A DNA stretch of 64,000 bases from Clostridium aminobutyricum (GCF_017255415.1 NZ_JAFJZZ010000001.1:124001-188000), one strand, 5' to 3'; counted from the stretch's first letter, positions 35,084 through 45,393 are shown. Translations and numbers: made by a program. The notes: generated from the sequence alone by a model not told the origin.

Positions 35084-35965
35084 ATGAAGAAAAAAATTGT
35101 TATCGGAAGCAGAGACAGCAAATTGGCTATTACTCAGTCGGAATTAGTGATGGGACAGATTAGAAAAGCCCATCCTGATTTAGAACTGGAGCTTGTGACG
35201 ATGAAGACCACCGGTGATCTGATTTTAGACAAGAGACTGGATAAAATCGGTGGAAAAGGCCTTTTTGTGAAAGAGCTGGATAAAGCTTTGCAGGAAGGGA
35301 GAATTGATCTTTCGGTGCATAGCTTAAAGGATTTGCCGATGGAAATCCCGGAAGAACTTCCGTTAGTAGCTTTTTCAACGAGAGAAAAGCCCTATGATGT
35401 ATTGGTTTACCCGGCAGGCGATCAATTGGTTGATATAAATCTTCCGGTTGGAACGTCCAGTTTAAGAAGAGAACTTCAATTAAAACAGCTGTATCCGAAC
35501 TGGAAGGTCGCAAGCATTCGAGGGAATCTTCAGACACGGCTTACCAAACTGGATCGAGGGGATTTCAAGTCGATTATCTTAGCCTATGCCGGAATGGCTC
35601 GATTAAAGCTAGAAGACCGAATCGGAAAAGTTTTTAGCCCAGATGAGATGATACCGTCTGCAGGACAGGGAATTATGGTGGTTCAAGGACGTGCCGGCGA
35701 AGATTATTCCTTTCTCGATTGTGTAAATGATAAATGTTCAGAGGTAGAAGCGCTTGCTGAACGAGCTTTTGTAAGATACTTGGAAGGCGGATGCAGCACT
35801 CCGATCGGAGCCTATGCGGAGGTAAAGGGAGATCACATTTTAATTCGAGGATTCTACTATAACGAAAAAACTGAGGAATGCAAAAAGGATAAAATTTCAG
35901 GGGCTGTTCAGGATGCTGAGCGGTTGGCATTGGAGTTAGCCAAGCAATTGAAGGGAGACGCTTAA
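35084..35965 (+). CDS. hemC: Hydroxymethylbilane synthase (porphobilinogen deaminase)
   Basis: HemC polymerises four porphobilinogens to hydroxymethylbilane. The 293-residue product starts KIVIGSRDSKLAITQSE, and has KGLFVKELDKAL near residue 58, SVHSLKDLP near 77, RGNLQTRL near 146, SAGQGIM near 192 and the dipyrromethane-binding C237 in LEGGCSTPIGAY. It is followed immediately by cobA-hemD, whose HemD domain uses its product. Confidence 0.97.
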   Translation: MKKKIVIGSRDSKLAITQSELVMGQIRKAHPDLELELVTMKTTGDLILDKRLDKIGGKGLFVKELDKALQEGRIDLSVHSLKDLPMEIPEELPLVAFSTREKPYDVLVYPAGDQLVDINLPVGTSSLRRELQLKQLYPNWKVASIRGNLQTRLTKLDRGDFKSIILAYAGMARLKLEDRIGKVFSPDEMIPSAGQGIMVVQGRAGEDYSFLDCVNDKCSEVEALAERAFVRYLEGGCSTPIGAYAEVKGDHILIRGFYYNEKTEECKKDKISGAVQDAERLALELAKQLKGDA

Positions 35966-35966
35966 G

Positions 35967-37478
35967 ATGACATATGTAGCAGGGAAGGTCTGGCTGGTAG
36001 GAGCCGGACCTTCTGATCCGGGACTTTTCACGTTGAAAGGAAAAGCGGTATTAGAGCAGGCAGATGTAGTGGTTTATGATAAGTTGGTTGGACAAGGTGT
36101 TTTGGCCATGATTCCTGAGAAGACAGAACGTATTTTTGTGGGGAAAGTGTCAGGCAATCATCCGGTTCCGCAACAGGAAATTAATCAAATATTGCTCCGA
36201 GAAGCACAAAAAGGGAAACAGGTGGTGCGGCTCAAAGGAGGAGATCCGTTTGTATTCGGACGTGGAGGAGAAGAACTGGAACTGCTGTCTCAGAATGGGA
36301 TTGCCTTTGAAATCGTACCCGGCATCACTTCAGCAGTTGCGGTTCCGGCCTATAATGGCATTCCGGTTACTCATCGGGATTTCGTTTCTTCACTGCACAT
36401 TATAACCGGACATACTAAAAAGTCCGATGAAGCGGAAATTGATTACGAAGCACTTGTGAAATTGGATGGTACGTATATCTTTTTAATGGGCGTTGCATCA
36501 ATCCCTAAAATCTGTGCGGGATTGTTAGGCGCCGGAATAGAACCGGACATGCCGGCTGCTATTTTGGAAAGAGGGACGACTGCTCATCAACGACGTATCG
36601 TATCGGATGTGAGCCATTTGCCGGCTGAGGCTGAAAAGGCGGCGGTCAAGACCCCGGCCATTATTGTAGTAGGAAAAGTTTGCGCGCTGGCAGAAGAATT
36701 TCACTGGGCGGAAGATCGACCGTTGGGCGGACTTAAAATTGCAGTCACAAGACCTCGTGACAGAAGCTCTGAGCTCGCGCAGAAACTTGCACTGCTTGGG
36801 GCAGAGCTTGTACTGCTTCCTGCCATTGAAACGAAGGAAATAGAAAATAATGATGCCCTAGAAGAGGCTTTTCATCATATGAATGAATATGATTGGGCTG
36901 TTTTTACCAGTCCTGTCGGCGTAGAAATTTTCTTTAATAAGCTGAGAGCGATGAAAAAAGATATTCGAAGTTTAGCAAGCCTTCAATTTGCCGCAATCGG
37001 TTCCGCCACGAAAAAGAGTATTGAAGAAAAAGGTATTTTGGTAAATTTAATGCCGCATGAATACAGCGGAAAAGCGCTGGGTGAGCTTTTAACTCAAACC
37101 GTTTTACAGGAAGAACAGGAGCGGAGCCGAAAGGTTAGGCTATTGATTCCAAGAGCAAAAATCGGAACGGAAGATGTGTTAAAACCTCTTGCGGCTGCAG
37201 GAATAGGCTATGAGGATTTGCCGATTTATGATACAATAGAGTCGTCAGACTGCGAGAATAGGATGGAACAGGATATCGACTATGTTGCTTTTACCAGTGC
37301 TTCTACAGTCAAAGGCTTTGTAAAGCAAACAGGCCTTACTGATTTTAAACATATAAAGGCTGTGTGCATCGGGAAAAAAACTGCTGAGGAAGCTGAAAAC
37401 TATGGGATGCAAATTATTGTAGCAAAAGAAGCTACCATAGATAGTATGCTAGAATGTTTTAAGCAACTGGCTCACTAG
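35967..37478 (+). CDS. cobA-hemD: Fused uroporphyrinogen-III C-methyltransferase and uroporphyrinogen-III synthase
   Basis: A 503-residue bifunctional protein. Residues 1-245 are a CobA/SUMT methylase (VWLVGAGPSDPGLFTLKG, RLKGGDPFVFGRGGEE near 85, PGITSAVAVPAYNGIPVTHR near 117), which makes precorrin-2. Residues about 255-503 are the HemD cyclase (IAVTRPRDRSSELAQKL, WAVFTSPVGVEIFF near 309, DYVAFTSASTVKGF near 430). Clostridia often carry this fusion. It begins one base after the hemC stop. Confidence 0.95.
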   Translation: MTYVAGKVWLVGAGPSDPGLFTLKGKAVLEQADVVVYDKLVGQGVLAMIPEKTERIFVGKVSGNHPVPQQEINQILLREAQKGKQVVRLKGGDPFVFGRGGEELELLSQNGIAFEIVPGITSAVAVPAYNGIPVTHRDFVSSLHIITGHTKKSDEAEIDYEALVKLDGTYIFLMGVASIPKICAGLLGAGIEPDMPAAILERGTTAHQRRIVSDVSHLPAEAEKAAVKTPAIIVVGKVCALAEEFHWAEDRPLGGLKIAVTRPRDRSSELAQKLALLGAELVLLPAIETKEIENNDALEEAFHHMNEYDWAVFTSPVGVEIFFNKLRAMKKDIRSLASLQFAAIGSATKKSIEEKGILVNLMPHEYSGKALGELLTQTVLQEEQERSRKVRLLIPRAKIGTEDVLKPLAAAGIGYEDLPIYDTIESSDCENRMEQDIDYVAFTSASTVKGFVKQTGLTDFKHIKAVCIGKKTAEEAENYGMQIIVAKEATIDSMLECFKQLAH

Positions 37479-37595
37479 ATTGACTTGACAATTACATAGA
37501 AAAATAGAGGCGAGGACTTATCCATCGATAGGGTACTTGTCCATTTTTAGTTGTCAGCAGTCGACAAAATTAGACAGGAATGAAAGAGGAATAAA

Positions 37596-38378
37596 ATGAT
37601 TATCATTGATAAACAAAAATGTATAGGCTGTAAAAAATGTGTTGACTTTTGTCCGTTTACTGTTTTAGAAATGACAGAAGGCAAGGCACAGCTGGTAGAA
37701 GGAAAAGGCTGCATCAAATGTTTGCATTGCGCTGCTGTCTGTCCTAAAAAGGCGATTTCATTTGGAGAAATGGAAGGAACGTTGGAAGTGGAACTTGCTG
37801 AACTTCCGATCAATTTTAGTAAGCTTTTAGAAACGCACGTGATGACCAGACGTTCTTATCGTCACTTCAAGGATACGCCGGTGGACAGAGAAGTACTGAA
37901 TCATGCTTTATGGTTGGCTTCTTGGGCCCCAAGTGCAAAGAATCAACATCCGACTAATTGGATTGTGATCGATAATAAGGAACTGATTGAACAAATCATG
38001 TTACATATTTTGAATTATGTCAAAGAAACAGGGACTTCACCGGAAGTAGTTTCCGAATATGAAGCGGGAAATAATTGCGTTATGGGCACGGCACCGACCT
38101 TGCTTTTAGGATATGCAAAGAACAATAAGGTGAATCCGTTGGCGGATACATCCATTGCTTTAACAACCATTGAGCTGCTGCTACAGGCACAAGCAATCGG
38201 AACCTGCTGGGCGGGGTACTTAACCAGATTCTGCAATGCTATTCCGCAGTTAAAGGAATTGCTGGAGCTTCCGGAAGGAAGCAGCTTTTATGCAGCATTA
38301 ATGCTTGGTTATCCGGATAAAGAGGCCTATCCGTCCATACCGGAAAGAGTAAAAAAGCAGGAAGTAAAATGGCTGTAA
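37596..38378 (+). CDS. Ferredoxin-nitroreductase fusion
   Basis: The 260-residue product has two 4Fe-4S motifs at the N-terminus (CIGCKKCVDFCP near residue 9 and CIKCLHCAAVCP near 40), then a nitroreductase-fold flavin domain (RRSYRHFKDTPVDREVL near 87, WASAPSAKNQHPTNW-type segment near 110, GTCWAGYL near 205). Such fusions in anaerobes are predicted to reduce organic substrates with ferredoxin electrons. The substrate is unknown. AGAGGAA precedes the ATG. It lies just after the tetrapyrrole operon, so a link to that pathway is possible but unproven. Confidence 0.85.
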   Translation: MIIIDKQKCIGCKKCVDFCPFTVLEMTEGKAQLVEGKGCIKCLHCAAVCPKKAISFGEMEGTLEVELAELPINFSKLLETHVMTRRSYRHFKDTPVDREVLNHALWLASWAPSAKNQHPTNWIVIDNKELIEQIMLHILNYVKETGTSPEVVSEYEAGNNCVMGTAPTLLLGYAKNNKVNPLADTSIALTTIELLLQAQAIGTCWAGYLTRFCNAIPQLKELLELPEGSSFYAALMLGYPDKEAYPSIPERVKKQEVKWL

Positions 38379-38442
38379 AGCTTTTTCTGTCTGAAATAAA
38401 AAATCAAACTCATTTCGATTGAACGTTCCAATGGAGGAAAGT

Positions 38443-39192
38443 ATGGACAATAAATATTTAGAACAACTCTTAAATAAAGTGGCCAACGGAGAAACGGCTC
38501 CGGCAGAAGCGGTAGAGTTACTGAAAAAATTGCCGTTTGAAGATTTAGAGTTTGTAAATATTGATAATCACAGAGGCATTCGTACAGGCTTTCCGGAGGC
38601 TGTATTTTGTCAAGGGAAAATGGTACAGCAAGTTGCCGTCATTATTCAGAAGCTTTCGGAAAACAACGACAATATTATTGGTTCCAGAGCGACGAAGGAG
38701 CAATATGAAGCAACGAAGGCTCTTGTGCCGGATGCAATCTATGATGAAGTGGCAAGAACCATTATCATAAACAGAAATCCGATTCCTTCATCCGATAAAA
38801 TTATCGCAATCGTAACGGCGGGTACAGCAGACATTCCGGTTGCGGAAGAAGCCGCCGTGACAGCAATGGTGCTGGGCAATAAAGTGGACCGGATTTATGA
38901 TGTGGGGGTTGCGGGTATTCACCGATTATTTGCAAAGCTGGACAGAATACGGTCTGCTAATGTGGTGATTGTCGTGGCCGGCATGGAAGGGGCTTTGGCG
39001 AGTGTGGTAGGCGGCCTGGTAGATAAACCGGTGATTGCGGTGCCTACCAGCATCGGATACGGTGCTAATTTAGGCGGATTGTCTGCCCTTTTATCCATGC
39101 TCAACAGCTGTGCCAATGGTGTAGGAATCGTGAACATTGATAACGGATTCGGAGCGGCTTATCTTGCTTCCAAAATCAATCGAATGGATTAA
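38443..39192 (+). CDS. larB: Nickel-pincer cofactor biosynthesis carboxylase LarB
   Basis: LarB carboxylates and hydrolyses nicotinic acid adenine dinucleotide in the first step of nickel-pincer cofactor synthesis; the family resembles PurE. The 249-residue product has NIDNHRGIRTGFPEAVFCQGK split around residues 47-66, IVTAGTADIPVAEEAA near 126, DVGVAGIHRL near 156 and VVAGMEGALASVVGG near 177. The ATG at 38443 with GGAGG 5 bases upstream is preferred to upstream in-frame starts. larC follows, but larE and larA are not in the window. Confidence 0.92.
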   Translation: MDNKYLEQLLNKVANGETAPAEAVELLKKLPFEDLEFVNIDNHRGIRTGFPEAVFCQGKMVQQVAVIIQKLSENNDNIIGSRATKEQYEATKALVPDAIYDEVARTIIINRNPIPSSDKIIAIVTAGTADIPVAEEAAVTAMVLGNKVDRIYDVGVAGIHRLFAKLDRIRSANVVIVVAGMEGALASVVGGLVDKPVIAVPTSIGYGANLGGLSALLSMLNSCANGVGIVNIDNGFGAAYLASKINRMD

Positions 39193-39255
39193 GAGCCGAG
39201 CTAAAGTGAAAAGAAATCAGCAAGATGAAATCATGTAAAAGGATTAGGTAATAAG

Positions 39256-40035
39256 ATGAAGAAAATATTGTATGTTGATTGCTCTTGTGGAATCAGCGGA
39301 GACATGGCTTTCAAAGCTTTGTTGGAATTATGTGGAGAGGCAGAGGCTGTAAGGCAGAAAATCGAAACGATTGATGTGGTGCCTCATCACCATCATGAAC
39401 ATACACACGGTGAAGAAAAACATCATGAGCACACACACGATCATCGTGAGCAACACGACCACGAAGGCGGGCATACTCACGAAGAGATACACCACCATCA
39501 TGAACATATCAGTTATAAAGATGTGAAGCATATTATTGCACACAGCGGCTTGACAGAGGGTGAAAAACAAAGAGCACTTGATATTTATGCGGTAATCGCT
39601 AAGGCCGAAGCAAAGGTGCATGAATCAACGATTGAAGACGTGGGTTTCCATGAAGTGGGAAGAATAGAAGCTATCCGCAATATCGCAGGTATCGCTATTT
39701 GTGTGGAACGTTTAGGTGTAGAAGAAATCTATTGTTCGCCTGTTCATGACGGAAAGGGCTTTATTCATTGCAGCCACGGCTTGATACCGGTACCGGTACC
39801 GGCAGTGATGGCCATGCGGGAAGACTGTGATTATATCTTCGTGACAGATGAAGTGGAAACCGAAATGGTGACTCCGTCCGGATTGGGCGTGCTGATGGGC
39901 CTTGGCGCCGTTTGCACGGAGCACATCCCACAGGGTGATTTAGCCAAATCGGTCGAAGTAAAAGGAACCCGAGATATCGGAAAAGACGGCGGATTGAAGA
40001 TCAGCTTGATGGAAGTGGAAGGACATGAAATATAA
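39256..40035 (+). CDS. larC1: Stand-alone N-terminal LarC domain (LarC1) with a histidine-rich insert
   Basis: LarC inserts nickel into the pincer cofactor. The 259-residue product matches only the N-terminal half: YVDCSCGISGDMAFKALLEL at the start, DVGFHEVGRIEAI near residue 127, CSPVHDGKGF near 159 and EMVTPSGLGVLMGLG near 203. Residues about 43-84 contain more than 15 histidines, probably a metal-binding stretch. The CTP-binding LarC2 half, joined by frameshifting in Lactiplantibacillus, is absent: the next 350 bases are promoter and T-box. It may be a partial pathway, or LarC2 may be elsewhere. Confidence 0.85.
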   Translation: MKKILYVDCSCGISGDMAFKALLELCGEAEAVRQKIETIDVVPHHHHEHTHGEEKHHEHTHDHREQHDHEGGHTHEEIHHHHEHISYKDVKHIIAHSGLTEGEKQRALDIYAVIAKAEAKVHESTIEDVGFHEVGRIEAIRNIAGIAICVERLGVEEIYCSPVHDGKGFIHCSHGLIPVPVPAVMAMREDCDYIFVTDEVETEMVTPSGLGVLMGLGAVCTEHIPQGDLAKSVEVKGTRDIGKDGGLKISLMEVEGHEI

Positions 40036-40037
40036 AC

Positions 40038-40065
40038 TTGACAAATGCGTTAAATCAGGTAAACT
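40038..40065 (+). promoter_or_regulatory. Promoter of valS
   Basis: Consensus TTGACA (40038-40043), 16-base spacer and TAAACT (40060-40065), starting just after the larC stop. Confidence 0.55.
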
Positions 40066-40071
40066 AAACAA

Positions 40072-40340
40072 GTATAGATGAAGAATCTTATTAAATTAAT
40101 TGAATAGAAACTATGCAGAAGAGGAGTAGGAAAAAGAGCGCCTGTTAGAGAATGAAATCCATAGGCTGAGAGATTTCAAGGAAAGCGGTTTTTGAAGGTT
40201 GCTTCTGATTATATCGTAGTTTACAGACTAAATGAGTGCCGTCGGCTTGGGTTTTACCGGCTCGATGGAATAAAGGTGGTACCGCGGAGTTGAATTCGTC
40301 CTTTAGCAAGCAGAATGACTTGTTAAGGGACTTTTTATTG
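40072..40340 (+). promoter_or_regulatory. T-box leader of valS with terminator
   Basis: The T-box core AAGGTGGTACCGCGG lies at 40273-40287. The competing terminator pairs GTCCTTTAGCAAG (40298-40310) with CTTGTTAAGGGAC (40319-40331), followed by TTTTT. Uncharged tRNA binding should favour the antiterminator. The specifier codon was not assigned with certainty; a GTA valine triplet at 40216-40218 is a candidate. Valine identity follows from the downstream gene. Confidence 0.93.
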
Positions 40341-40394
40341 TCTTTATGCCCGAATCTGAAACTGTTAAATAACTTAAAAAAGGAGAAAAAATAA

Positions 40395-43091
40395 ATGGAA
40401 AAAAATCTAGCTAAAAATTACAATCCAAAAGATTTTGAAGACAGAATATACGCGCAATGGGAGTCAAAAGGTGCTTTTCGAGCTGAAATTGATCCGGATA
40501 AAAAACCGTTTACTATTGTCATGCCGCCGCCAAACATCACAGGGCAGCTTCACATGGGACATGCTCTAGACCAGACGTTGCAGGACGTATTGACACGTTG
40601 GAAGAGAATGCAGGGCTTCAGCGCATTATGGCTTCCAGGTTCTGATCATGCAAGTATTGCAACGGAAGTAAAAGTAGTTGAAAAAATCAGAAACGACGAA
40701 GGGCTTGAAAAGGAAGATCTTGGACGTGAAGAGTTCTTAAAGAGGGCATGGCAGTGGAAAGAAGTGTATGGCGGCCGAATTACCGAACAGTGCAGAAAGC
40801 TAGGCGACTCCTGCGATTGGAGCAGAGAACGTTTCACGATGGATGAAGGCTGCAACAAAGCAGTAAACGAAATGTTCGTAAGACTTTATAATAAGGGACT
40901 GATTTATCGCGGAAACCGTTTGATTAACTGGTGCCCAGAGTGCGGAACATCTCTTTCTGATGCCGAAGTAGAGCATGAAGACAAGAACGGGAAGTACTGG
41001 TATTTCAGATATCCGGCAGTTGATGGCGGAGAAGGAATCGTTGTTGCAACTTCCAGACCGGAAACGATGTTTGCGGACGAAGCCATTGCCGTTCATCCGG
41101 AGGATGAACGATACAAGGAGTTGATCGGCAAGAAGGTACTTTTACCATTAGTCGGTAAAGAGATCCCGATCATAGCCGATACGTACCCGGACCCTGAAAA
41201 AGGAACCGGTGCGGTTAAAATTACTCCGGCGCATGACCCGAACGACTTTGAAGTTGGCGAAAGACATAGCCTTGCGAGAACTTCTTGCATTAATCTGGAT
41301 GCAACGATGAATGAACTGGCTGGAAAATATAATGGAATGGATCGCTTTGAATGCAGAAAAGCGTGGGTAACAGATCTTGAAGCAGCAGGGTATCTGGTGA
41401 AGACCGAAGAAAAAGTCATCCCATCCGGCGGCTGCTATCGCTGCAATACAGTTATCGAACCAATGCTTTCCGATCAGTGGTTTGTGAAGATGGAAGGCTT
41501 AGCAAAGCCTGCCATTGAAGCGGCTAAAAATGGTACGTTGGAACATGTTCCGGACCGCTTTGAAAAAATTTACTTGCACTGGCTTGAAAACATCAGAGAC
41601 TGGTGTATTTCCAGACAGCTTTGGTGGGGACACCGAATCCCAGCTTATTACTGCGAGGATTGCGGTGAAATGATGGTTAGCACAGAAGTACCAGAGAAGT
41701 GTACAAAATGCGGCAGCACAAATATTAGGCAGGATGAGGATGTATTGGATACTTGGTTCTCCTCCGGCTTGTGGCCGTTCTCTACACTAGGTTGGCCTGA
41801 ACAGACGGAAGACTTAAAATATTTCTATCCTACCGATGTATTGGTAACGGGTTATGATATTATTTTCTTCTGGGTTGTAAGAATGGTATTCTCTGCCCTT
41901 GAAATGACCGGTGAAGTGCCGTTCAAATATGTCTATGTACACGGTCTTGTAAGAGATGCCGAAGGAAGAAAGATGAGCAAATCCTTAGGCAACGGAATCG
42001 ATCCGCTTGAAGTCATTGATCAGGTCGGAGCAGATGCGCTGAGATTTATGTTAATGACAGGTATTTCTCCGGGAAATGACATGCGGTTTAAGGAGGACAA
42101 ATTAGAGGCTTCCAGAAACTTTGCAAATAAGCTATGGAATGCTTCCCGTTTTGTCATCATGAACCTTCAGGATGAAGACGGCAATTTCAAAGAAATGGCT
42201 TCGGAAGAAACCGGAATGGATCACATTGTGCTTCGGGATGAAGACAAGTGGATTCTTTCCAGAGTGAACGATGCGGTACAGTACGTAACAAGTTCCATGG
42301 ATAAGTTTGATCTTGCACTTGCGGGACAAAGAGTATACGAAGTAATTTGGAATGAATACTGTGACTGGTATATTGAGTTGGTTAAGGGCAGACTATATGG
42401 GGAGGATGAAGAGGACAAGAAGGTTGCCCGGTTTGTTCTTGTAAGAGCTCTAAAAGATATGCTAAAGCTTCTTCATCCGTTCATGCCGTTTATTACAGAA
42501 GAAATTTGGGGATTCCTGCCTAAGAATGCACCTGCAAAGGATAATCCGGACAACTTCTTAATCAAGGAAAGCTGGCCGGTAGTTGATGCGAAGCTGACTT
42601 ATGACGTAGAAGTGAAGAAGCTTGAAATGGCGATGGAGGCGATTCGAAATATTCGAAATATCAGAGCGGAAGCAGAAGCAGCCCCAAGCAGAAAACTAAG
42701 AGCGGTTATTCTTTCCACTGGAAAAGATTTAGAATATATCAAAGCAGGCGAACGATATATCAAGAGCCTTGCCAATATTACGGAAATCAGCTTTATCGAG
42801 GATAAAGCACAGGTTCCTGAAGAAGTAATGTCCGCGGTAATGGGCGGCGTGGAAATCTTTATTCCGCTGGATGATTTGTTAGATTATAAAGCGGAATTGG
42901 AGAGATTGACAAAGGAAAAGGCAAGATTAGAAGGTGAAGTAAAGCGAGTTGTAGGAAAATTGTCCAATCAGGGCTTTGTGGCTAAAGCTCCTGAAAAAGT
43001 GATCAATGAAGAAAAAGAAAAGCAGGCAAAGTATGAAGATATGCTGGCTAAGGTTATCGCAAGACTGGAGCTTGTAGAGAAGAAACTGTAG
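40395..43091 (+). CDS. valS: Valine-tRNA ligase
   Basis: A class I aminoacyl-tRNA synthetase of 898 residues. HIGH motif HMGH in [15 protein letters not shown] (about residues 42-56), the CP1 editing domain, zinc-type cysteine groups CPECG near 181 and CEDCG...CTKCG near 416-441, and KMSKS in [11 protein letters not shown] near 530. The C-terminal coiled coil ([18 protein letters not shown], near 835) is typical of ValS and separates it from IleRS. AAAGGAG precedes the ATG, and expression is under T-box control. Confidence 0.98.
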   Translation: MEKNLAKNYNPKDFEDRIYAQWESKGAFRAEIDPDKKPFTIVMPPPNITGQLHMGHALDQTLQDVLTRWKRMQGFSALWLPGSDHASIATEVKVVEKIRNDEGLEKEDLGREEFLKRAWQWKEVYGGRITEQCRKLGDSCDWSRERFTMDEGCNKAVNEMFVRLYNKGLIYRGNRLINWCPECGTSLSDAEVEHEDKNGKYWYFRYPAVDGGEGIVVATSRPETMFADEAIAVHPEDERYKELIGKKVLLPLVGKEIPIIADTYPDPEKGTGAVKITPAHDPNDFEVGERHSLARTSCINLDATMNELAGKYNGMDRFECRKAWVTDLEAAGYLVKTEEKVIPSGGCYRCNTVIEPMLSDQWFVKMEGLAKPAIEAAKNGTLEHVPDRFEKIYLHWLENIRDWCISRQLWWGHRIPAYYCEDCGEMMVSTEVPEKCTKCGSTNIRQDEDVLDTWFSSGLWPFSTLGWPEQTEDLKYFYPTDVLVTGYDIIFFWVVRMVFSALEMTGEVPFKYVYVHGLVRDAEGRKMSKSLGNGIDPLEVIDQVGADALRFMLMTGISPGNDMRFKEDKLEASRNFANKLWNASRFVIMNLQDEDGNFKEMASEETGMDHIVLRDEDKWILSRVNDAVQYVTSSMDKFDLALAGQRVYEVIWNEYCDWYIELVKGRLYGEDEEDKKVARFVLVRALKDMLKLLHPFMPFITEEIWGFLPKNAPAKDNPDNFLIKESWPVVDAKLTYDVEVKKLEMAMEAIRNIRNIRAEAEAAPSRKLRAVILSTGKDLEYIKAGERYIKSLANITEISFIEDKAQVPEEVMSAVMGGVEIFIPLDDLLDYKAELERLTKEKARLEGEVKRVVGKLSNQGFVAKAPEKVINEEKEKQAKYEDMLAKVIARLELVEKKL

Positions 43092-43155
43092 TTCTAAGAG
43101 AATAACTATAAATTCAATAGGGTGATTAGAAATGTCCGGAGTGGAGGGGCAATGA

Positions 43156-44484
43156 ATGAATCATGAAACAGCTATTAATAAGATAAAGACCTTTGAACGT
43201 TTTGGCAGCCGACTTGGCTTAGAACGCATGCGTATCCTCATGGAGCTTTTAGGAAATCCTCAAAAGGACTTAAACGTCATACATGTAGCGGGAACCAATG
43301 GGAAAGGGTCCGTGTGTCGGTATTTATATGAAGCACTTTCGGCAAATGACTATAAAGTAGGACTTTACACCTCTCCTTTTCTGGAAGTGTTTAATGAACG
43401 GATTGAATATAACGGTGCGTTAATATCCGATGAAGAGTTGGAGCAATGTACCGATCATGTCTTACAAAAAGTTCAGCTAATGCTGGAACAGGGGATGGAT
43501 TCGCCGACGGAATTTGAAATTGTGACGGCAGTTGCTTTTGTATACTTTAAAAAATTGCAGGCAGATTATGTAGTACTAGAAGTAGGCTTGGGTGGCATAG
43601 GAGATTCAACGAATATTGTAGAAAATCCGCTGGCCTGTGTCATTACGTCCATTTCATATGACCACATGGACCGATTAGGGGACACCATTGAAAAGATAGC
43701 AGCAGAAAAGGCTGGAATTATAAAGCAGGGTGTTCCCGTTATCATGAATGTGACGAGGCGGGAAGCCGCGAAGGTTATTGCAAGAAAAGCGTATGAAACT
43801 AATGCGGTTTTGGTTGATGCGACAAAGATAAAATATAAGGTGTTTGAACAATCCATGGAAGGGTATACGTTGGATACCAGGATTTTTGGAACAGAGTATA
43901 CGGATGTTCAGATTCGTATGATCGGGGAGCATCAACTTTCAAACGTGATGACTGCTTTGATTACGCTTGAGCTTCTCAGAAAGCAGCAGAAAATTAAGGT
44001 AGAACGAAGCCGCCTTTATGCAGGACTGAAAAGGGCTATTCAGATAGGGCGTTTTGAGGTGATGGAGAAAAATCCGTACATCATCCTTGACGGAGCGCAT
44101 AACGAAGATGGTGCAAAAGCACTTGCTGAAACGGTGAAATCTTTTCTTTCGGATAAAAAAATTTTGATGGTGATTGGCATGCTGGAGGATAAGGACTATA
44201 ATAAAATCTTAGATCAGTTTACGCAAGTGACGGATTGCTTCGTTGTTACCGAACCAAATAATCCAAGAAAATTAAAAACTGAAATTCTATATAAGCTTTT
44301 AACGGAAAGAGGGCAAAATTGTACTGTAATAGAAGATCCAGCGGAAGCTTATCAATATGCCGAATCGATAAAAGAACAGTATGAGGTTGTATTGTACGCG
44401 GGGTCACTATATTTAGTCGGGCAAATTAGGAGGATTTTGAGAGATGATGGAAGAAAAAGGATTGAAAGTTCTACTGTTTTATAA
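43156..44484 (+). CDS. folC: Folylpolyglutamate synthase / dihydrofolate synthase
   Basis: FolC adds glutamates to folates and keeps them in the cell. The 442-residue Mur-ligase-family protein has VIHVAGTNGKGSVCRYL near residue 37 (P-loop), TSPFLEVFNERI near 73, VLEVGLGGIGDSTNIV near 140, SYDHMDRLGDTIEKIAAEKA near 172 and LDGAHNEDGAKAL near 313. It starts after a GGAGGGG site and overlaps the next gene by 41 bases. Confidence 0.95.
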   Translation: MNHETAINKIKTFERFGSRLGLERMRILMELLGNPQKDLNVIHVAGTNGKGSVCRYLYEALSANDYKVGLYTSPFLEVFNERIEYNGALISDEELEQCTDHVLQKVQLMLEQGMDSPTEFEIVTAVAFVYFKKLQADYVVLEVGLGGIGDSTNIVENPLACVITSISYDHMDRLGDTIEKIAAEKAGIIKQGVPVIMNVTRREAAKVIARKAYETNAVLVDATKIKYKVFEQSMEGYTLDTRIFGTEYTDVQIRMIGEHQLSNVMTALITLELLRKQQKIKVERSRLYAGLKRAIQIGRFEVMEKNPYIILDGAHNEDGAKALAETVKSFLSDKKILMVIGMLEDKDYNKILDQFTQVTDCFVVTEPNNPRKLKTEILYKLLTERGQNCTVIEDPAEAYQYAESIKEQYEVVLYAGSLYLVGQIRRILRDDGRKRIESSTVL

Positions 44485-45367
44485 TCCCAGTGCGGGAAAT
44501 GGATTGCTTAAAAATAATTTAGATTATATTGTTGATCGATTTCAAGAGAAAGGCTACTTGGTTGTTCCGGTGCGGGCTTCTAAGGGTGATTTGTTGGACA
44601 CGGTGTTTCAGAATATGGATCAGAGTCAGTATCGACAGGTGATTGCTGCCGGAGGGGATGGAACAATTAACATTTGCGTCAACGCAATGATTCGAAATAA
44701 CATTGATTTACCGCTTACCATCATGCCGGCCGGAACTGCTAATGACTTCGCTTATTATTTTGATCTCCCGCATGACATCAAAGAGATGATTGATATTGCT
44801 TTGGGAGAGAACTTTACCTATGCAGACGTAGGGAAAGTCAATGACAAATATTTTGTCAATGTAGCGGCGATGGGCATGCTTGTTGATGTAAGTCAGAAGA
44901 CCGATCCGAATTTGAAAAATACATTGGGGGTTCTTTCGTACTATTTAAAAGGATTGACGGAGGTAACGAACCTCAGGCCGATACCGGTTAAATTGATCAG
45001 CAAGGAGTTTACGATTGATGAGAACATGTATTTTATGCTGGTGATGAACGGAAAATCAGCAGGCGGCTTTAAGAGGATTGCGCCTCATTCGGAAGTGGAT
45101 GACGGAAAACTGGATGTCATGTTGTTTAAAGAAATGCCAATTATGGATTTCGCCCCTCTACTGATTAATATTCTTCAAGGAAATCATCAGGAAAATAAAA
45201 ATGTAATTTATTTCAAGACAGAAGAATTAACCATTGAATCGCCGGAAGATGTATCGACGGATGTGGATGGTGAAAAAGGGGGAACCTTCCCGTTACACTT
45301 TACAATTTTACCAAAGAGGCTTAAAATTTCAACACTTTACAGTCATATGAAAGCACCGATTTGGTAA
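44444..45367 (+). CDS. Diacylglycerol kinase-family lipid kinase (YegS/DgkB-like)
   Basis: A 307-residue protein with the DGK catalytic fold: LLFYNPSAGNGLL at residue 10, AAGGDGTINICVNAMI near 69, MPAGTANDFAYYFDLP near 95 and KLDVMLFKEMP near 223. It should phosphorylate diacylglycerol or a related lipid at the membrane surface. The ATG at 44444 falls within folC, giving a 41-base overlap. Its 3' end also runs close to mnmA. Confidence 0.88.
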   Translation: MMEEKGLKVLLFYNPSAGNGLLKNNLDYIVDRFQEKGYLVVPVRASKGDLLDTVFQNMDQSQYRQVIAAGGDGTINICVNAMIRNNIDLPLTIMPAGTANDFAYYFDLPHDIKEMIDIALGENFTYADVGKVNDKYFVNVAAMGMLVDVSQKTDPNLKNTLGVLSYYLKGLTEVTNLRPIPVKLISKEFTIDENMYFMLVMNGKSAGGFKRIAPHSEVDDGKLDVMLFKEMPIMDFAPLLINILQGNHQENKNVIYFKTEELTIESPEDVSTDVDGEKGGTFPLHFTILPKRLKISTLYSHMKAPIW

Positions 45368-45393
45368 AGGATTTGATAGTAGGAGATTTAGCA

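Noticed and set aside
40036-40394. A LarC2 half reached by frameshifting from larC1
   Set aside because: The region contains the valS promoter, T-box and terminator and no LarC2-like coding sequence.
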